NCBI GenBank assembly: GCA_021737145.1
Contig: JAIPEN010000004.1
Location: forward strand, 288,723 to 352,722
Origin: Desulfarculaceae bacterium
GTDB taxonomy: Bacteria > Desulfobacterota > Desulfarculia > Desulfarculales > Desulfarculaceae
Direction of reading: 5' to 3'
DNA: 64,000 bases
In this document: piece by piece, positions 18,158 to 26,446 of the stretch
Layout of the letters: every line of letters starts with the position of its first letter
Numbering within the stretch: the stretch's first letter is position 1
Program-made: the position numbers and the translations under genes
Notes under the pieces: model-generated
Databases searched by the model: none
Told to the model about the DNA's origin: nothing
The model's input: the letters and a program-made list of their open reading frames with translations, nothing else

Positions 18158-18535
18158 TCAGGCGGACAGTTCGGCCAGCAGCAGCTCCACGAGCTCGTGG
18201 CTGTTGGCCTCCACCATTTCGATGGCTTCGCGCGCCAGGCCGTCCCAGTGGATGCCCGCGGTGAGCACCACCTTGACCCCGAGCTTTGACGAAAGCCGTT
18301 CTGCCATGGCCTGGGCCAGGCGGTCTTCCTTGTGGCCCAGGTAGGTGAACACCGAGGCGGTGGAGCTGGTGCGCGCGGGATCGGCCAGGCTGGGCCGGGG
18401 GGTGGCCATGGCCACGGCCCCGATGTGGGGGGACTCGCCGCCCCACACGTAAACCAGCAGGTCGGAACCGATCCACACTGCCGCCGCCTCCAAGTTGTAG
18501 CGCTCGGCGCGGGTTTTTACTATGACCGTGGTCAT
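18158..18535 (-). CDS. LpdD-like protein (prenylated-flavin decarboxylase accessory)
   Basis: 125 residues. The run VWIGSDLLVYVWGGESPHIG followed by VAMATP, and TAGIHWDGLAREAI near residue 100, match the pattern of LpdD, the small subunit or chaperone encoded with the UbiD-type gallate decarboxylase LpdC (which has IGYDLL, GGxxPHIG and TAGIHV at the same places). Pairing with ubiX 12 bp downstream supports this. The function of LpdD is not settled, and the catalytic UbiD partner is not in the window. First gene of the leftward operon. Confidence 0.75.
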   Translation of the reverse strand: MTTVIVKTRAERYNLEAAAVWIGSDLLVYVWGGESPHIGAVAMATPRPSLADPARTSSTASVFTYLGHKEDRLAQAMAERLSSKLGVKVVLTAGIHWDGLAREAIEMVEANSHELVELLLAELSA

Positions 18536-18577
18536 GCCGGAAATAATTATCTCCTTGGTAGTATATACTTACCCGGT

Positions 18578-18660
18578 GGAGCCCCATTTCGCCGGAATTA
18601 TCCGGCCCCTCCATGGGGTTGGGACCATGAAATCGGCTCCCTGGGCGGAATTATAGCCCA
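18578..18660 (+). ncRNA. Predicted folded leader RNA upstream of thiS
   Basis: An 11-bp long-range stem forms between 18578-18590 and 18629-18640, interrupted by one small internal loop. Inside it are a hairpin GCCGGA-ATTA-TCCGGC (18591-18606) and a possible second arm (18612-18616 with 18625-18629 or a GGGG/CCCC pairing). Just outside is a third hairpin TGGGC/GCCCA (18642-18660) whose loop repeats the GGAATTAT word of the first. It ends 23 bp before the thiS start. It matches no riboswitch class I recognise. It could instead serve the divergent operon on the other strand. Confidence 0.45.
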
Positions 18661-18683
18661 CAAGGCGCGCGGAGGGCAGGGAC

Positions 18684-18896
18684 ATGGCCCAAGATATGGA
18701 AATCACGGTCAACGGCATGATGGAGACCGTGCCCCGGGACAGCACCCTGGACTCGCTCATCGTGCTGTTCGAGGAGGAGCATCCCGAGCTCATCGCCGAA
18801 CTCAACGGCCGCTTCGTGCACCGCCAGGACTACGCCGCCACCAAGGTGGGGCCGGGCGACCGGGTGGAGTTCATCAACGCGGCGTTCGGGGGCTGA
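18684..18896 (+). CDS. ThiS/MoaD-family sulfur carrier protein
   Basis: 70 residues with a beta-grasp (ubiquitin-like) fold pattern: MEITVNGMMETVPRDSTL, then IAELNGRFVHRQDYAAT, GDRVEFINAAFGG. The C-terminal Gly-Gly is the site of adenylylation and thiocarboxylate formation by the ThiF-like enzyme encoded 1 bp downstream. Whether the sulfur goes to thiamine, a pterin cofactor or something else cannot be read here; no other thiamine or molybdopterin genes are close. Confidence 0.9.
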   Translation: MAQDMEITVNGMMETVPRDSTLDSLIVLFEEEHPELIAELNGRFVHRQDYAATKVGPGDRVEFINAAFGG

Positions 18897-18897
18897 G

Positions 18898-19644
18898 ATG
18901 GCCGGGCGCTACGCGGTGCAGGAGCGCTTCGCCCCCCTGGGGCCCGAGGGCCAGATCCGCCTGGCCGGGTCCATGGCGGTGGTGGTGGGAGTGGGCGCCC
19001 TGGGCGGGCACTCGGCCCAGCTCTTGGCCCGGGCCGGGGTGGGCCGCTTGCGCCTGGTGGACCCGGATCGCCCCACCTTGGACAACCTGCACCGCCAAGT
19101 GCTCTACGACGAGCTGGACGTGGCCGCCCAAGCCCCCAAGGTGGAGGCGGCCGCCGCCCGGCTGAGCGCGGCCAACAGCGGCATCGCGGTGGAGCCCGTG
19201 GCCGAGGCCCTGGAGGCGGACAACGCGGCCCGGCTGCTGGACGGGGCCTCGGTGGTGCTGGACGGCCTGGACAACCCGGCCGGGCGCTACGTGCTCAACC
19301 GGGCCTGCGTGTCCCTGGGCATCCCCTGGGTGCATGCCGGGCTGGCCGGGTCCAGCGGGCAACTCTTGGTGGTTCGGCCGGGAAAGGGGCCCTGTTTGCA
19401 GTGCTGGGCCCCAGAGGAGCCCCGGGAGCCCCTGAAGCATAGCGTGGCCACCCACGGGGTGCTGGGGCCTCTGCCCGCCGTGCTGGGCGCCTTGCAGGCC
19501 AACGAGGCCATCAAGCTTCTGGCCGGGGCCGGGGACGCCCTGCTAAAGGGCATGCTCCTGGTGGAGCTGTGGCCGCCGCGCTTCCGGGAGCTGGCCTGGC
19601 CCGGGGCCTCGGCGCCCTGCCCGGCCTGCGGCAGCCGGTTCTAG
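18898..19644 (+). CDS. ThiF/MoeB/HesA-family adenylyltransferase
   Basis: 248 residues. It would activate the C-terminal Gly of the ThiS-like carrier with ATP. Rossmann start VVGVGALGGHSAQLLARAGV, RLVDPDRPTLDNLHRQ with the conserved Asp, Asn and Arg, and a zinc site made of CLQCWAPEEP and CPACGSRF near the C-terminus. The start is 1 bp after the carrier gene stop, a typical translational coupling of carrier and E1-like enzyme. Confidence 0.92.
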   Translation: MAGRYAVQERFAPLGPEGQIRLAGSMAVVVGVGALGGHSAQLLARAGVGRLRLVDPDRPTLDNLHRQVLYDELDVAAQAPKVEAAAARLSAANSGIAVEPVAEALEADNAARLLDGASVVLDGLDNPAGRYVLNRACVSLGIPWVHAGLAGSSGQLLVVRPGKGPCLQCWAPEEPREPLKHSVATHGVLGPLPAVLGALQANEAIKLLAGAGDALLKGMLLVELWPPRFRELAWPGASAPCPACGSRF

Positions 19645-19732
19645 CTCCCTTTCCGCTACCCCCTTGGCGTGACGGCCGCCAGCCTCTACAATCTCTGACA
19701 TGAATCCCAATCAGTTTGACGAGGCGGAATCC

Positions 19733-21301
19733 ATGCACAAGAGCGACGTGGTGATCATCGGAGCCGGGTTGGCCGGCATCATGGCCGCGGCCCAGGCCAG
19801 CGAGGCCGGGGCCTCGGTGCTATTGGTGGACCGGGGCGGGGTGGGCCTGGGCACCAACTCGGCCATGAGCAACGGCTATTTTTGCGGGCCCACGGACGAG
19901 TATTCCCTGGAGTCCTATGTGGAGGACACCATCGACACCGGCCGGGGCCTGAACCGGCGCTCCTACGTGGAGCGGGTGGGGGCCCAGGCGCGCGCGGCCT
20001 TCGCCTATCTGGCCGAACTGGGCGTGCCCCTGACCACCCTAACCAAGATGTACGCCGCGCCCACTCCCCGGCAGGACGTGATCCGGGGGGTGAGCATGAT
20101 GAGCGCCCTGGGCAAGGCCCTGCGCGGCCGCCAGGGACTGAGCGCCCTCACCGGCCTGCAAGTGCGCCGCTTGCTCAAGCGCGGCGACCGGGTTGTCGGC
20201 CTGGAGGGCCTGGACGCCCAGGGCGAGGTGCAACATGTGGCGGCCAAGGCGGTCATCCTGGCCTGCGGCGGAGCCGGGGCGGTGTACGCGGTCAACGACA
20301 ACATGAAGGCCATCATGGGCCAGGGCTACACCCTGGCCGCCCAGGCGGGCCTGCCGCTCATGGACCTGGAGTTCGTGCAGTTCTATCCCCTGGTGCTGGT
20401 GGAGCCGGGCCTGCCGCCGGTGATGCTCTACCCGCCCTACCCGGCGGGCTCGCGTTTGCTCAACGCGGCGGGAGAGGACATCCTGGAGCGCCACGGCCTG
20501 GACGACGTGAACCTGGCCATCCAGGGGCTCAGGGACAAGCTGTCCATCATCATCGCCCAGGAGGCCCGGAGCGGCCCGGTGCGCATGGACTTCACCCAGG
20601 TGGCCGGGGAGCACTGGGACAAGTACCCCCTGGGCCTGCTAAGCCACATGTCCTATGACTTCCGGGCGCGGGGAGTGGCCATCATGCCCGGAGCCCACTT
20701 CTGCATGGGCGGGGTGGAGGTGGACGCCCAGGGGGCCACCGCCCTGCCCGGCCTGTTCTCCTGCGGGGAGATGGTCTGGGGCCTGCACGGGGCCAACCGG
20801 CGGGGCGGCAACGCCCTGACCGAGTGCCTGGTCTCGGGACGCCTGGCCGGACGGGGCGCGGCCCAGTACGCCCAGGACGCGGACCTGGCGGACCCGCCAA
20901 AGACGGACACGGCCCCGCCCAGCTTGGCCACCAGCGTCCAGGGCAACCCCCTGCGCCGGCTGCGCGACCGCTTGCGCGAGATCACCTGGCAGCGGGCGGG
21001 CATCGTGCGCGACGGCGAAAACCTGGGACAGGGGCAAAAGGAGCTGGCCGCCTGGTCCGGCGAGCTGGCCCGGGCCCAGGCGGCCAACCCCCGCCAGGAG
21101 TGGCTGCGCTGGGACCTGGAGTGCGGGGGCCGCTTCGTGGCCGGGGTCATGGCCGGCAGCCTGGCCCGCCGGGAGAGCCGGGGGGCCTTGCTCCGCCAGG
21201 AGCATCCCGGCCAGGACGACCAGGCCTGGCGGACCAACAGCCGCCTGGAGCTGGGCCCGGAGGGCGCCTGGTCCGTGAGCCACCAGGCGGTGGAAGGATA
21301 A
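19733..21301 (+). CDS. FAD-dependent oxidoreductase (fumarate reductase / L-aspartate oxidase superfamily)
   Basis: 522 residues from the ATG at 19733, preceded by GAGGCGG; an in-frame ATG at 19700 is the alternative. The dinucleotide-binding start is VVIIGAGLAGIMAAAQASEAG; LACGGAGAVYAV, a QFYPL motif, and GLFSCGEMVWGLHGANRRGGNALTE are the family landmarks of the succinate dehydrogenase/fumarate reductase flavoprotein group. It follows the ThiS/ThiF pair by about 90 bp. In many anaerobes this gene trio accompanies tungsten aldehyde oxidoreductases; no such gene is in the window. The real substrate is unknown. Confidence 0.85.
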   Translation: MHKSDVVIIGAGLAGIMAAAQASEAGASVLLVDRGGVGLGTNSAMSNGYFCGPTDEYSLESYVEDTIDTGRGLNRRSYVERVGAQARAAFAYLAELGVPLTTLTKMYAAPTPRQDVIRGVSMMSALGKALRGRQGLSALTGLQVRRLLKRGDRVVGLEGLDAQGEVQHVAAKAVILACGGAGAVYAVNDNMKAIMGQGYTLAAQAGLPLMDLEFVQFYPLVLVEPGLPPVMLYPPYPAGSRLLNAAGEDILERHGLDDVNLAIQGLRDKLSIIIAQEARSGPVRMDFTQVAGEHWDKYPLGLLSHMSYDFRARGVAIMPGAHFCMGGVEVDAQGATALPGLFSCGEMVWGLHGANRRGGNALTECLVSGRLAGRGAAQYAQDADLADPPKTDTAPPSLATSVQGNPLRRLRDRLREITWQRAGIVRDGENLGQGQKELAAWSGELARAQAANPRQEWLRWDLECGGRFVAGVMAGSLARRESRGALLRQEHPGQDDQAWRTNSRLELGPEGAWSVSHQAVEG

Positions 21302-21369
21302 ACGGGGCCAATCAGGGTCTGCGTTGACACCGGGGCCGGGGCGTGCCAGAATTCGCCTAGAAATAACTA

Positions 21370-21529
21370 GGAGTGGGCGGCCCTTTTTGGGCCTGATAGG
21401 GAAGACGGTGCGAATCCGTCGCGGACCCGCCGCTGTGACCGGTACGAAAGCCGCGAAACCACTGACCCCCGGGGTTGGGAAGGCGCGGCCGGTAGGCTTG
21501 AGCCGGAAGCCAGAAGACCTGCCCACTCC
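21370..21529 (+). promoter_or_regulatory. Cobalamin riboswitch
   Basis: P1 is a 9-bp stem of GGAGTGGGC (21370-21378) with GCCCACTCC (21521-21529). Inside are the conserved segments GATAGGGAA, GGTGCGAATCC and CCGCCGCTGTGACC, and the B12 box GCCAGAAGACCTGCC at 21509-21523. It precedes a complete B12 uptake operon, as expected for adenosylcobalamin-dependent repression. About 150 nt of expression platform follow before the first start codon. Confidence 0.95.
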
Positions 21530-21617
21530 CGGCGCCCCCCAAACGCTGCGAGGTACGGTGAGGCGCCGGCGGCCGCCTGGGCGGCCGTGCTTGGGGGTCA
21601 AGAAGAAAGGGTGCAGT

Positions 21618-21649
21618 CCCCGAGCCCATTGGGCTTGGGGTTTCTTTTT
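21618..21649 (+). terminator. Riboswitch-controlled intrinsic terminator
   Basis: CCCCGAGCCC (21618-21627) pairs with GGGCTTGGGG (21631-21640) through ten pairs including one G-T, with loop ATT, followed by TTTCTTTTT. Its position 31 bp before the first gene of the B12 operon points to control by premature termination. Confidence 0.85.
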
Positions 21650-21680
21650 GGGCCCGGTTTATCCTGGCAGAGAACGGCGC

Positions 21681-23732
21681 ATGGCAATGCCTTTTCGGCG
21701 CGTCATAACTATCTTGTTGAGCGCGGCGCTGGTTTTGGCCGCGGCCCTGCCCGCCCTGGCAAGGGTCACCGTCACCGATCTGGCCGGCCGCCAGGCCAGC
21801 TTCGAGGCCCCGCCCACCCGCATCGTCTCCCTGGTGCCCGCGGTGACCGAAAGCCTCTACGCCCTGGGCGCGGGGGACGCGGTCAAGGGCACCACCATCT
21901 TCTTTGATACGCCCTACGGCCACCGGCCTCCCCCCGAGGTGGGCGGCTTCTTCGCGCCCAGCCTGGCGGCCATCCTGGCGCAAAAGCCCCAGGTGGTCAT
22001 CACCGGGGCCATGCACGCCAAGCTGGAGAAAGAGCTCACGGCCCAGGGCATAACCCCCCTGCGCCTGCAGGCCCGCCGCCTGGACGACCTCTACACCAGC
22101 CTGGAGATCCTGGGGCAACTGCTGGACAAACGGAAGCAGGCCCAGGAGGTGACCGCCCGCTTGCGCGGCCACATGAAGCGCATCGCGGCCAAGGCCGCCA
22201 AGCTGCCGCCAAAGGCGCGCCGCCGCACCACCCGGGTGATGGGGGTGGACCCCAAGAAGAACCTGGTCTACATCCCGGGCGACGACTCCTTTCAAAACGA
22301 CATGATCGCCGCCGCCGGGGGCATTCCGCCCAAGGTGGGCAAAAAGGGCGGCTCCGTGGCCCTGACCCTGGCCGAGTGGCAAAAGCTCAATCCCCAGATG
22401 GCCTACTGGTGCGGGGACAAGCAAAAGGTCCGCCGTTTCCTGAACCAGGCCGGATGGCGCGAGGTGGAAGCGGTTGAGAAGCAGCGCCTTCAGCATATGC
22501 CCTGCGTGCTTACCTGCCGCGCCTGGGTGCACTCGGACGCCTTTGTGGCCTGGCTCTCGGCCCTGATCTACGGCGACTACTACTCGCAGGGCAAATACCA
22601 GATCTCGCCGCCCGAGGTGATCTCGCGGCGGCCCCTGAAGATCGGCCTGGACTACCTGGCCTCGGCCGAGGTGGTTGAAGAGCGGCTCACGGACTTCACC
22701 CAAAAAACCCTGCTCATTAAGCTCAAGCAGCCCTGCGGGGTGCTGAGCACCCTGGAGGGGCCGCGGCAGGGCATATCCTGGGTGGGCAACCACTACCTGC
22801 CTCCGCCCACCTGGCTGCTGGGCGGGCACGGCGGCCTGGCCGGTCTGCGCTCCCGGGTGCTGGGCGTGCTGGGCCTGGAGGCGGGCTCGGCCAGCCTGCT
22901 CTACACCGGGGCGGACATGGCCAACCTGGCCGTGAAGCGGGCCAGCCTGGACGGACGCACGGCCTATGCCCTGGTCACCGCCGGGGTCCGGGGCAACGCC
23001 CTGCGCCTGGCCGCCGAGAGCAAGGGGCACCTGGGTCCGGGCACCATCAACATATTAATCCTGACCAACCGCCGCCTGACTCCCCGGGCCATGGCCCGGG
23101 CCCTGATAACCGCCACCGAGGCCAAGACCGCCGCCCTGGAGGATCTGGACGTGCGCTCCAGCTACGCGCCGCTCAAGTACGCGGCCACGGGCACGGGCAC
23201 GGACAACATCCTGGTGGTGCAGGGGCAGGGCCCGGTCGAAAAGCTCACCGGCGGGCACAGCCCCATGGGCGGGCTCATCGCCCTGGCGGTGCGCGCCGGG
23301 GTGCTGGAGGCCGTGGAGCGGCAGAACCGCCTGCGTGCCGGGCGCAGCGTGTTCAAGCGCCTGCAGGAGCGCCGGGTCAGCCTCTATGCCCTGGCCGGAT
23401 ACCAAGGCGGCTCCTGCCCCAGCGGCGGGGTTCCCCTGGAACGCCTGGAAGAAACCCTGCTCAACCCGCGCTACGCCGCCCTGGTGGAGGCGGCCTTGAG
23501 CCTGAGCGACGCGGCCGCCCGGGGGCAGGCGGAGGATTTGGGCGCCTTCCAAACCTGGTGCCAGGCGGTGGCCAAGGAGCTGGCCGGCAAGCATCCTTTG
23601 GCCCCGGCCCCCAAGCTGGGCGGGCCTCCCCTGCCCCGGCCCCTGGCCATGGCCCTGGGAGCCATCGTGCAGGGCCTGGCCTCCGAGCCCAGGCCCTTGA
23701 TCCCGGTCTCGGGCGCGGAGTGCGGCTCCTAG
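21681..23732 (+). CDS. Exported fusion of B12-binding protein BtuF and amidohydrolase CbiZ
   Basis: 683 residues from the ATG at 21681, downstream of the riboswitch. Residues 1-28 are a Sec signal peptide ending PALAR. Residues about 30-320 are a periplasmic corrinoid/siderophore-binding domain of the TroA/BtuF class (RIVSLVPAVTESLYALGAGD, then QVVITGAM). Residues about 320-560 are CbiZ, which cleaves the nucleotide loop of adenosylcobinamide-type corrinoids: TAGVRGNALR, GTINILIL, ATEAKTAALEDLDV, ATGTGTDNILVVQG and GGHSPMGGLIA. About 120 further residues of unclear fold close the protein. The signal peptide would put CbiZ outside the cytoplasm. First gene of the operon, 1 bp before a second BtuF. 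Confidence 0.9.
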   Translation: MAMPFRRVITILLSAALVLAAALPALARVTVTDLAGRQASFEAPPTRIVSLVPAVTESLYALGAGDAVKGTTIFFDTPYGHRPPPEVGGFFAPSLAAILAQKPQVVITGAMHAKLEKELTAQGITPLRLQARRLDDLYTSLEILGQLLDKRKQAQEVTARLRGHMKRIAAKAAKLPPKARRRTTRVMGVDPKKNLVYIPGDDSFQNDMIAAAGGIPPKVGKKGGSVALTLAEWQKLNPQMAYWCGDKQKVRRFLNQAGWREVEAVEKQRLQHMPCVLTCRAWVHSDAFVAWLSALIYGDYYSQGKYQISPPEVISRRPLKIGLDYLASAEVVEERLTDFTQKTLLIKLKQPCGVLSTLEGPRQGISWVGNHYLPPPTWLLGGHGGLAGLRSRVLGVLGLEAGSASLLYTGADMANLAVKRASLDGRTAYALVTAGVRGNALRLAAESKGHLGPGTINILILTNRRLTPRAMARALITATEAKTAALEDLDVRSSYAPLKYAATGTGTDNILVVQGQGPVEKLTGGHSPMGGLIALAVRAGVLEAVERQNRLRAGRSVFKRLQERRVSLYALAGYQGGSCPSGGVPLERLEETLLNPRYAALVEAALSLSDAAARGQAEDLGAFQTWCQAVAKELAGKHPLAPAPKLGGPPLPRPLAMALGAIVQGLASEPRPLIPVSGAECGS

Positions 23733-23733
23733 C

Positions 23734-24645
23734 ATGCGCTGTTTTCGCGCCATAGCCCCGGCCCTGGCCCTGGTTGCCGCGCTGGTCCTGGCCGCCGCCC
23801 CGGCCCCGGCCCGCATGGTCACCGACGAGATGGGCCGCAAAGTGGATGTGCTTGACGCGCCCCAGCGGCTGATCGGCCTGACCCCCTCGCTCACCGAGGT
23901 GATCTTCGCCCTGGGCCTGGGGGACAAGGCGGTGGGGGCCACCACCTGGGCCGACTATCCGCCCGCCGCCCGCAAGCTGCCCCGGGTGGGGGCCTATGTG
24001 GCGCCCAACCTGGAGCAGATCGTGGCCCTGAAGCCGGACCTGGTCTTGGCCAACAAGGAGGGCAACCCGCCCTGGATCGTGCACCGTTTGGCGGGCATGG
24101 GCATTCCGGTCTACGTCACCGTGCCCGTGGCCCCCAAGGAGCTGCCCGATTCCCTGGCCAAGCTGGGCGCGGTGCTGGGCGCGGCCCAGGCGGGCCGCAA
24201 GCTGGCCGCGCAACTAAAGGCCCAGTTCGCCGAGGTGGCCCGCCGCCTGCAAGGGGCGGCTCCCCGGCCAACCCTTCTGGTCATCGGCAGCCAGCCCCTG
24301 GTCACCGTGGGAGCCCAGACCATGAACCACCGCCTGCTCCAATTGGCCGGGGGCATGAACGTGGCCGAGGCCTCGCCCCAACGCTGGCCCCGGCTCAACC
24401 TGGAGTTCGTGGTTGAGGCCAAGCCCCAGGTGATCATCGTCTCCACCATGGAACGGGGGCAAAACCTGGGGCGCGAGCTGGAATACTGGCGCAGCCTCCC
24501 GGGCGTGGGCGACCGCCCCGGGGTGCGGGTGGTCTCCTTGCAAAGCGACATCATCGACCGGCCCGGCCCGCGCCTGGGCCTGGGCCTTGAAAAGCTGGCC
24601 ACCCTGATCCACCCCGAACGCTTTCCGCCGGAGGGCAAGCCGTGA
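23734..24645 (+). CDS. btuF: Cobalamin ABC transporter substrate-binding protein BtuF
   Basis: 303 residues. Signal peptide at residues 1-27 (ending APARM), followed by a one-helix-linked two-lobe binding protein: QRLIGLTPSLTEVIFALGLG, then LEQIVALKPDLVLANKEGN and IGSQPLVTVGAQT. Alternative ligand classes are heme and siderophores, but the cobalamin riboswitch and CbiZ domain upstream fix the role as corrinoid capture. It overlaps the permease start by a GTGA junction, so the operon is tightly coupled. Confidence 0.92.
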   Translation: MRCFRAIAPALALVAALVLAAAPAPARMVTDEMGRKVDVLDAPQRLIGLTPSLTEVIFALGLGDKAVGATTWADYPPAARKLPRVGAYVAPNLEQIVALKPDLVLANKEGNPPWIVHRLAGMGIPVYVTVPVAPKELPDSLAKLGAVLGAAQAGRKLAAQLKAQFAEVARRLQGAAPRPTLLVIGSQPLVTVGAQTMNHRLLQLAGGMNVAEASPQRWPRLNLEFVVEAKPQVIIVSTMERGQNLGRELEYWRSLPGVGDRPGVRVVSLQSDIIDRPGPRLGLGLEKLATLIHPERFPPEGKP

Positions 24646-25643
24646 GGGCCACGCCCAAAAACCTGCTCTGGGTCTGCCTGGGCCTCTTCGGCCTGCTGGT
24701 GGTGGCCTTGCTGATCGGCCTGGGGCTGGGCACGGTGAGCCTCACCCCGGGCCAGTTCATGGAATGGCTGGGGGGCGAGCTGGAGGGCGCGCCGGCCATC
24801 ATCCTGGGCCAGCTGCGCCTGCCCCGCCTGCTCCTGGCCGGGCTGGTGGGGGCCTGCCTGGGCCTTTCCGGCGCGGTGTTCCAGGCCATGCTCAGAAACC
24901 CCCTGGCCGAGCCCTTCATCCTGGGGGTGTCGGGCGGAGCGGCCTGCGGAGCGGTGGTGGCCGTGCTCATCGGCATCGCCGGGCTGTGGGGCCAATCGCT
25001 GCTGGCCTTTGGCGGGGCCCTGGGCACCGTGGGCCTGGTGCTGGCCATCGCCCGCCGCAGGGGCAGCCTGGAGACCAGCACCCTGATCCTCTCCGGGGTG
25101 ATGATCAACGCCTTTTTCACCGCCCTGATCATGTTCGTCATCTCCACCACCAGCGACCAGAAGCTGCACGCCATCCTCTTTTGGCTCTACGGCGACCTGG
25201 CCGCGGCCAACCTGCCCAAGGTGTGGCTGCTGTTGCCGGTGACCGTATTGGGCACGGCGGTGATCATGTTCTTCGCCAAGCACCTGAACCTGCTCACCGC
25301 CGGGGGGATGGCCGCCTCCACCCTGGGCGTGGCCGTGGAGCGGGTCAAGCTGACCATGTTTCTGGTGGTGAGCCTGCTGGTGGGAGTCACGGTGAGCCTG
25401 TCCGGGCTCATCGGCTTCGTGGGGCTCATGGTGCCCCATCTGGTGCGCATGACCCTGGGGCACGACCACCGTCTGCTCCTGCCCGCCTCGGCCCTGTTCG
25501 GGGCCTCGTTCCTCATGCTGGCCGACACCGCCGCCCGCACCATCATCAGCCCCTCCTCCCTGCCGGTGGGGGTGGTCACCGCCTTCCTGGGCGCGCCGTT
25601 CTTCGTGCTGCTCATGGCCAGGCGCGGGAGCCGCTGGTGGTAG
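24642..25643 (+). CDS. btuC: Cobalamin ABC transporter permease BtuC
   Basis: 333 residues with nine to ten predicted membrane helices of the FecCD/BtuC type. Start is the GTG at 24642 overlapping the btuF stop. Family blocks: LRLPRLLLAGLVGACLGLSG followed by AVFQAMLRNPLAEP (first coupling region) and LIGFVGLMVPHLVRMTLGHDHR, the loop that contacts the ATPase. Works with the BtuF proteins and BtuD. Confidence 0.95.
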   Translation: MRATPKNLLWVCLGLFGLLVVALLIGLGLGTVSLTPGQFMEWLGGELEGAPAIILGQLRLPRLLLAGLVGACLGLSGAVFQAMLRNPLAEPFILGVSGGAACGAVVAVLIGIAGLWGQSLLAFGGALGTVGLVLAIARRRGSLETSTLILSGVMINAFFTALIMFVISTTSDQKLHAILFWLYGDLAAANLPKVWLLLPVTVLGTAVIMFFAKHLNLLTAGGMAASTLGVAVERVKLTMFLVVSLLVGVTVSLSGLIGFVGLMVPHLVRMTLGHDHRLLLPASALFGASFLMLADTAARTIISPSSLPVGVVTAFLGAPFFVLLMARRGSRWW

Positions 25644-25657
25644 GGGAGCGGCGCATA

Positions 25658-26440
25658 ATGCTGGCCGCCGATGGCCTGAGCTTCGCCTATCAGGGCGAGC
25701 CGGTGGTGGCCCAGATCGGCCTCTCCCTGCCCCGGGGCGAGATGCTGGGCATCATCGGGCCCAACGGCAGCGGCAAGTCCACCCTGCTGGGCCTGCTCTG
25801 CGGCATGCTCAGCCCCCAGTCCGGCTCGGTGGAGCTGATGGAACGGCCCCTGGCGGACTACTCCCGGGCCCAGGTGGCCCGGCGGCTGGGCCTGGTGCCC
25901 CAGAACGCGGAGCTCGCCTCCGGCTTCACGGTGCGCGAAACGGTGCTGGCCGGGCGCTTCGCCCTCATGGGCGGGCGCATGTTCGAAAACGCCCAGGACC
26001 GCCAGGCCGCGGCCGAGGCCCTGGAGCTAACCGGGCTCACCGAGCTGCAAGAGCGGCGGGCCGGGGAGCTCTCGGGCGGGGAGCGCCAGCGTTTGGCCCT
26101 GGCCCGGGCCTTGGCCTCGGAGCCCCAGGTGGTGCTTTTGGACGAGCCCACCAGCGCCCTGGACCTGAAGCACCAGCGCATGATTATGGAGCTGCTGGAG
26201 CGGGCCTGCGCCCAAAGGGGCCTGGCCGTGGGCCTGGTGAGCCACGACCTGAACCTGGCCGGCATGTACTGCCATCACCTGCTGCTGCTCAGCAACGGCC
26301 GCGCCCTGGCCTCGGGGCCGCCGGACCAGGTGCTCACCCCGGAGCTGCTCAGCCGGGCCTACGGGGTGGAGGTGGCCGTGGACCAGGAGCCCAGCCGGGG
26401 CCGGCCCCGGGTAACCCTGCGCGCTTCGGAGCTTTCTTGA
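25658..26440 (+). CDS. btuD: Cobalamin ABC transporter ATPase BtuD
   Basis: 260 residues. The start at 25658 follows the permease stop by 14 bp; a longer frame overlaps the permease in another phase and is spurious. Walker A GPNGSGKST, Q-loop LVPQNAEL, signature LSGGERQRLALARAL, Walker B VVLLDEPTSALD and the H-loop SHDLN are all intact. Last gene of the B12 operon. Confidence 0.95.
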   Translation: MLAADGLSFAYQGEPVVAQIGLSLPRGEMLGIIGPNGSGKSTLLGLLCGMLSPQSGSVELMERPLADYSRAQVARRLGLVPQNAELASGFTVRETVLAGRFALMGGRMFENAQDRQAAAEALELTGLTELQERRAGELSGGERQRLALARALASEPQVVLLDEPTSALDLKHQRMIMELLERACAQRGLAVGLVSHDLNLAGMYCHHLLLLSNGRALASGPPDQVLTPELLSRAYGVEVAVDQEPSRGRPRVTLRASELS

Positions 26441-26446
26441 GCCCCC

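Noticed and set aside
18536..18683. A molybdenum-cofactor riboswitch, suggested by the Mo-hydroxylase and ThiS neighbours.
   Set aside because: The conserved Moco-RNA segments are not present; the structure is reported as unassigned instead.
21324..21680. 119 extra N-terminal codons for the BtuF-CbiZ gene.
   Set aside because: They lie inside the cobalamin riboswitch and its terminator, and the signal peptide begins right after the ATG at 21681.
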